Shown: positions 61,596 through 64,000 of the stretch, in pieces
Numbering within the stretch: the stretch's first letter is position 1
Layout of the letters: every line of letters starts with the position of its first letter
Assembly: GCF_010731535.1 (NCBI RefSeq)
Contig: NZ_AP022581.1
Span: forward strand, 4,535,952-4,599,951
Direction: 5' to 3'
DNA length: 64,000 nt
DNA from: Mycobacterium lacus
Lineage (GTDB): Bacteria > Actinomycetota > Actinomycetes > Mycobacteriales > Mycobacteriaceae
Translations under genes and position numbers: made by a program
The notes under the pieces: model-generated
The model's database searches: none
What the model was told of the DNA's origin: nothing
What the model saw: the letters and a program-made list of their open reading frames with translations, nothing else

Positions 61596-63775
61596 TCTCC
61601 CGCCCGGTAGGTGGACGGTAGCGCTGGTCGGGCCGTGGTGGCCGGCCCCGTCGGCGGCCCTGCAGGCCGCGGCACAACACTGGGCGACTTGGGCGACGCA
61701 GAAGGACGAACTAGCTCGGAATCTGATGAACCAGCGTGAACTTTTGTCCCGGAATCAGGGAAGAACGGCCGAGGATCTCATCGGCCGGTATTATCAGGGA
61801 GCGCAATCGGAAGGCCGTAAGGCGGAAAAATATCAAATAAAATCAGATGCCTTCGAAACTGCCGCCGGCGCCATCGATTATCTGCGGAGTCGGTTGACCG
61901 AAATCGCAGACGAAGGAAATAAAGAAATCGACGACGTTCTTGCGTCGAACAAGCCGCTGCCGGAGCAAATAGCGGAGATACAGGCGATCCAAGCGCGGTG
62001 CAACGCTGATGCGGCGAACGCATCCCGCAATGCCGTCGACAAGATCATGGTGGCCACGCAGAAGATCCTCGAGGCCGAAGATATCGGTCGTGACGCCCGA
62101 ACGTGGGCACGGGCGAACGGCTTTAGCGTCGACGATGCTCCGCCAGCATCCCCGATTAGCAAGGATGACTTGGATGTGCCGCCGGCATTGGGCTGTGGTA
62201 TCGGCGGGCCTGGTAGTAGTGACTGCGGACCCGTCGCAGGTGGCGAGACGACGGCACCAGCGTTGGGAGTTGGTACAGGCGGGCCTGGTAGCGGAGGCAG
62301 TCAGATCGGTACCCAGGTCAGCGGCTTGCCGCCTCGGGCAATTGGCCCCACGGGTGGCCCTCTGAACGCAGGGCCCGTGCCATCCGCACCGCCAGTCGCA
62401 ACCCCCGCTGGTGGTGGTCCGCCGATGGTCGGCCCCGGTGTACCAGCAGCGCCGGCTATGCCGGGTGCGCCGTCGTTGTCGCCGGCGGCCGTCGGCCAGG
62501 GCGTGTCGCCCGGGTCGATTGGGCAATCGTTGGCGACCGGGATGGTGACGGGGCAGCCGGCCGCGGCTGGTGCGCAGTCGCTGTCGGAGGGGGCGATGAG
62601 CGCGATCCAGTCGGGGTCGGCTCCTGCGCCGCAGGCTGCTGCTCCGATGACGGCGCCGGCGCCGCCGGCGCCGCTGGCCATGGCTGCCGGTATCGAATCG
62701 GCCGCTACACACGGTCCAGTGGATGCGCCGTCGAACACCCCAACTCCCGCCGGCGTCGACCGCGAATAGTGTCCCGGTCGCGCCGGCGGTGCTGACCGCC
62801 GGGCCGGTGTCGGCACCCGCAGCGCCGGCGGGCGGCCCGGCCGTGCCCGCCGGGCCGCTGCCGGCGTACGGCTCAGACCTACGCCCACCTGTCGTAGCGG
62901 CCCCCGCCACGACCCGGCCACGGCCGCGCCGGTCTCCGGCGCGCCGGTGGCATCCTCGGCGGCGTCGTCTGCGTCGGCCGGGGGCGCGGTGGTTTCTCCG
63001 GTGGAGCGCGCGGCCGCGAAAGCCGCGGCTGGCCAGGCCGGCGCGGGCTCGGCGTCGATGGTCGGCGCATGGGCGGTTTCGGCCACAGCCGGGGCGTCGG
63101 CCGGCGCGGTGTCGGCCGGGGTGGCCGAGCAGCAACGGCTGCAGCGGATGGTGGATGCGGTGGCCCGCCAGGAACCGCGCCTGTGGTGGGCGGCCGGGCT
63201 GCGCGAGGACGGCATCACCAGCCTGCTGGTCACCGATCTGGCCGGCGGGTGGATTCCACCCCATGTGCGATTGCCCGCGAACGTGACGCTGCTGGAGCCA
63301 ACCGCACGACGCCGCGATGCCGGCGTCGTCGATTTGCTGGGCGCCGTCGTGGTCGCGGCGGCGCATGAGCCCCACGCCTACGTTGCCGAGCCGGGCGCGG
63401 ACGCGCCTGGGCTTACGGGGGGATCGGTCAGCGCGCTCGGCCGTACCGAAGGTCGACGAACTCGGGCCCACGTTGGTTGAGGCTGTGCGCCGCCGCGACG
63501 GTCTGCCGCGGATAGCCCAGGTCATCGTGGTGCCGGCCGTACGCAAAACCGGTGTGCCCGACAACGAAGCCGAACTGCTGCGCGACCGCATCGCCGCAAT
63601 TCAAGAGTCGGTGCTCAACGCCTATCCCCGCCACAACCTCACTGCTGTCGGGGATTGGATGCTGCTGGCGGCGATCGAGGCTCTGATCGACGAGCATGAG
63701 TACGTCGCGAATTACCATGTGGCCTGGTTTGGCGCGATCACGAGGCGCGGTGGCTCAAGGGGGTTTGCGGCCTAA
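61582..63775 (+). pseudogene. A6: Rv3900c/Rv3899c-like protein with natural C-terminus, frameshifted
   Basis: About 730 residues if restored. N-domain and copy-specific linker (LDVPPALGCGIGGPGSSDCG) are open to 62769. The frame is then broken by missing C residues near 62741-62752 and near 62913, and an extra G near 63418, compared with A5 at the same places. Beyond these, LVEAVRRRDGLPRIAQVIVV and the native end GDWMLLAAIEALIDEHEYVA NYHVAWFGAITRR-FAA-stop are intact. All changes lie in C or G runs. The extra C-terminal ~45 residues are missing from every other copy. Confidence 0.78.
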
Positions 63776-63947
63776 ACGGCGGCCAGAAACCGCGGCGTCC
63801 GACGCGCTTGGTGCGGATTGCTTGATCGCTGAGCGACGCCCGACACTGCGACGTGAATACCGCTCGATGCGCGCTGTGACAAAATGGCGATGCTGCCGGC
63901 CGCTGGCTGCGAAGCAGACGAGCGTCCAGACGAAGTTCGAGGGGTAA
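63750..63947 (+). CDS. Possible small protein overlapping the A6 end
   Basis: 65 residues from a GTG at 63750: AQGGLRPKRRPETAASDALG, then ADCLIAERRPTLRREYRSMR and KTSVQTKFEG-like end. Basic with several Cys. It overlaps A6 by 26 nt and ends 2 bp before the next start, so it fits an operon, but no family is recognised. Confidence 0.4.
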   Translation: MAQGGLRPKRRPETAASDALGADCLIAERRPTLRREYRSMRAVTKWRCCRPLAAKQTSVQTKFEG

Positions 63948-63949
63948 AC

Positions 63950-64000
63950 ATGACCGGAGATCAGAACCCGGCGCCGGGCCCGCTTCCTTCGTTTCCGCCG
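63950..64000 (+). CDS. 5' end of next gene, cut by window edge
   Basis: ATG preceded by GAGGGG at 8 nt. Seventeen codons visible: TGDQNPAPGPLPSFPP. In M. tuberculosis the ESX-2 associated genes follow at this position; too short to assign. Confidence 0.5.
   Translation, partial: MTGDQNPAPGPLPSFPP

Larger units (their letters stand above)
51200..63775 (+). repeat. Tandem array of M-A gene pairs (Rv3901c / Rv3900c-Rv3899c-like)
   Basis: 12.6 kb. Order: mini-A, M1, mini-A, M2, A2, M3, mini-A, M4, A4, M5, A5, M6, A6. In every unit the A start lies 14 nt inside the M 3' end. In all but the last unit the A C-terminus is replaced by the short sequence that precedes M (encoding HLPTACPGGG in one frame), the signature of unequal tandem duplication. 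Only the last copy retains the natural C-terminus. M. tuberculosis has a single set at this position. Confidence 0.9.

Noticed and set aside
53563..63591. Long open frames on the minus strand opposite the A genes
   Set aside because: They mirror the GC-rich, third-position-biased plus-strand codons, repeat in every copy, and have Arg/Ala/Pro-only composition without domains.
51200..63775. Repeats considered as a CRISPR or satellite array
   Set aside because: Units are 1-3 kb and consist of two coding genes with a constant overlap; there are no short repeats with regular spacers.

Overview
The window is a high-GC actinobacterial chromosome segment carrying the replication-origin neighbourhood of a slow-growing, non-tuberculous Mycobacterium. 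Evidence: gene-by-gene synteny with the M. tuberculosis origin region (Rv0010c-ppiA-cwsA-tRNAs-gyrA-gyrB-recF-dnaN-oriC-dnaA-rpmH-rnpA-yidD-yidC-jag-rsmG-parA-parB-cwlM-trx-sigM-murJ-pcnA-esxF/esxE-cpnT), TTG/GTG starts at the expected places, and an intein in gyrA at the site known from several non-tuberculous mycobacteria. I cannot name the species. M. tuberculosis comparisons are from memory, not from a search.

1-34.5 kb, core: the minus strand carries the Rv0007-like gene, gyrA (406-residue intein), gyrB, DUF721, recF, dnaN and dnaA, with oriC between dnaN and dnaA. After the divergent dnaA/rpmH region the plus strand carries rpmH-rnpA-yidD-yidC-jag-rsmG-parA-parB with two perfect 16-bp parS palindromes. 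Convergent to these lies the tightly coupled minus-strand set mutT4 > DUF6049 > murJ > sigM > anti-SigM > trxB > trxA > cwlM. pcnA and an Rv3906c-like gene close the core. No core gene appears frameshifted.

34.5-51 kb, accessory: a DUF2563 gene and a decayed DUF1023-type hydrolase precede two copies of an esxF-esxE-cpnT toxin module. Their first 1.55 kb is nearly identical but their toxin tips differ. Copy 1 ends in a TNT NAD-glycohydrolase domain followed by an immunity-like gene. Copy 2 ends in an ADP-ribosyltransferase (R, STT, ExE) followed by two paralogous small candidate immunity genes. Between them lies a graveyard of toxin tips and immunity fragments (papain-fold, YrhB/Imm35-like, TNT-like, ART, one unrecognised) plus a 240-bp mosaic of direct and inverted slivers of cpnT. 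A minus-strand cluster of unknown small genes follows, then an IS21-family element inserted with a 6-bp target duplication into another ART-toxin remnant.

51-63.8 kb: a tandem array of a two-gene unit. M is an Rv3901c-like single-pass membrane protein (six copies). A is an Rv3900c/Rv3899c-like protein with a helical N-domain, Pro/Ala/Gly linker and globular C-domain (four long copies, three mini-copies sharing one internal deletion). M and A always overlap by 14 nt. The long A copies are nearly identical except for a hypervariable linker. The next gene starts at 63950 and runs off the window.

How it may work together (inference): EsxE/EsxF and the CpnT N-domain form a conserved delivery chassis, downstream tip cassettes are swapped onto it by recombination, and each tip travels with its immunity gene. 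The M/A pair, next to cpnT in M. tuberculosis too, is a candidate secretion accessory amplified here. Many accessory frameshifts sit in homopolymers or at single-base indels, so assembly error in repeats must be excluded before reading them as decay.
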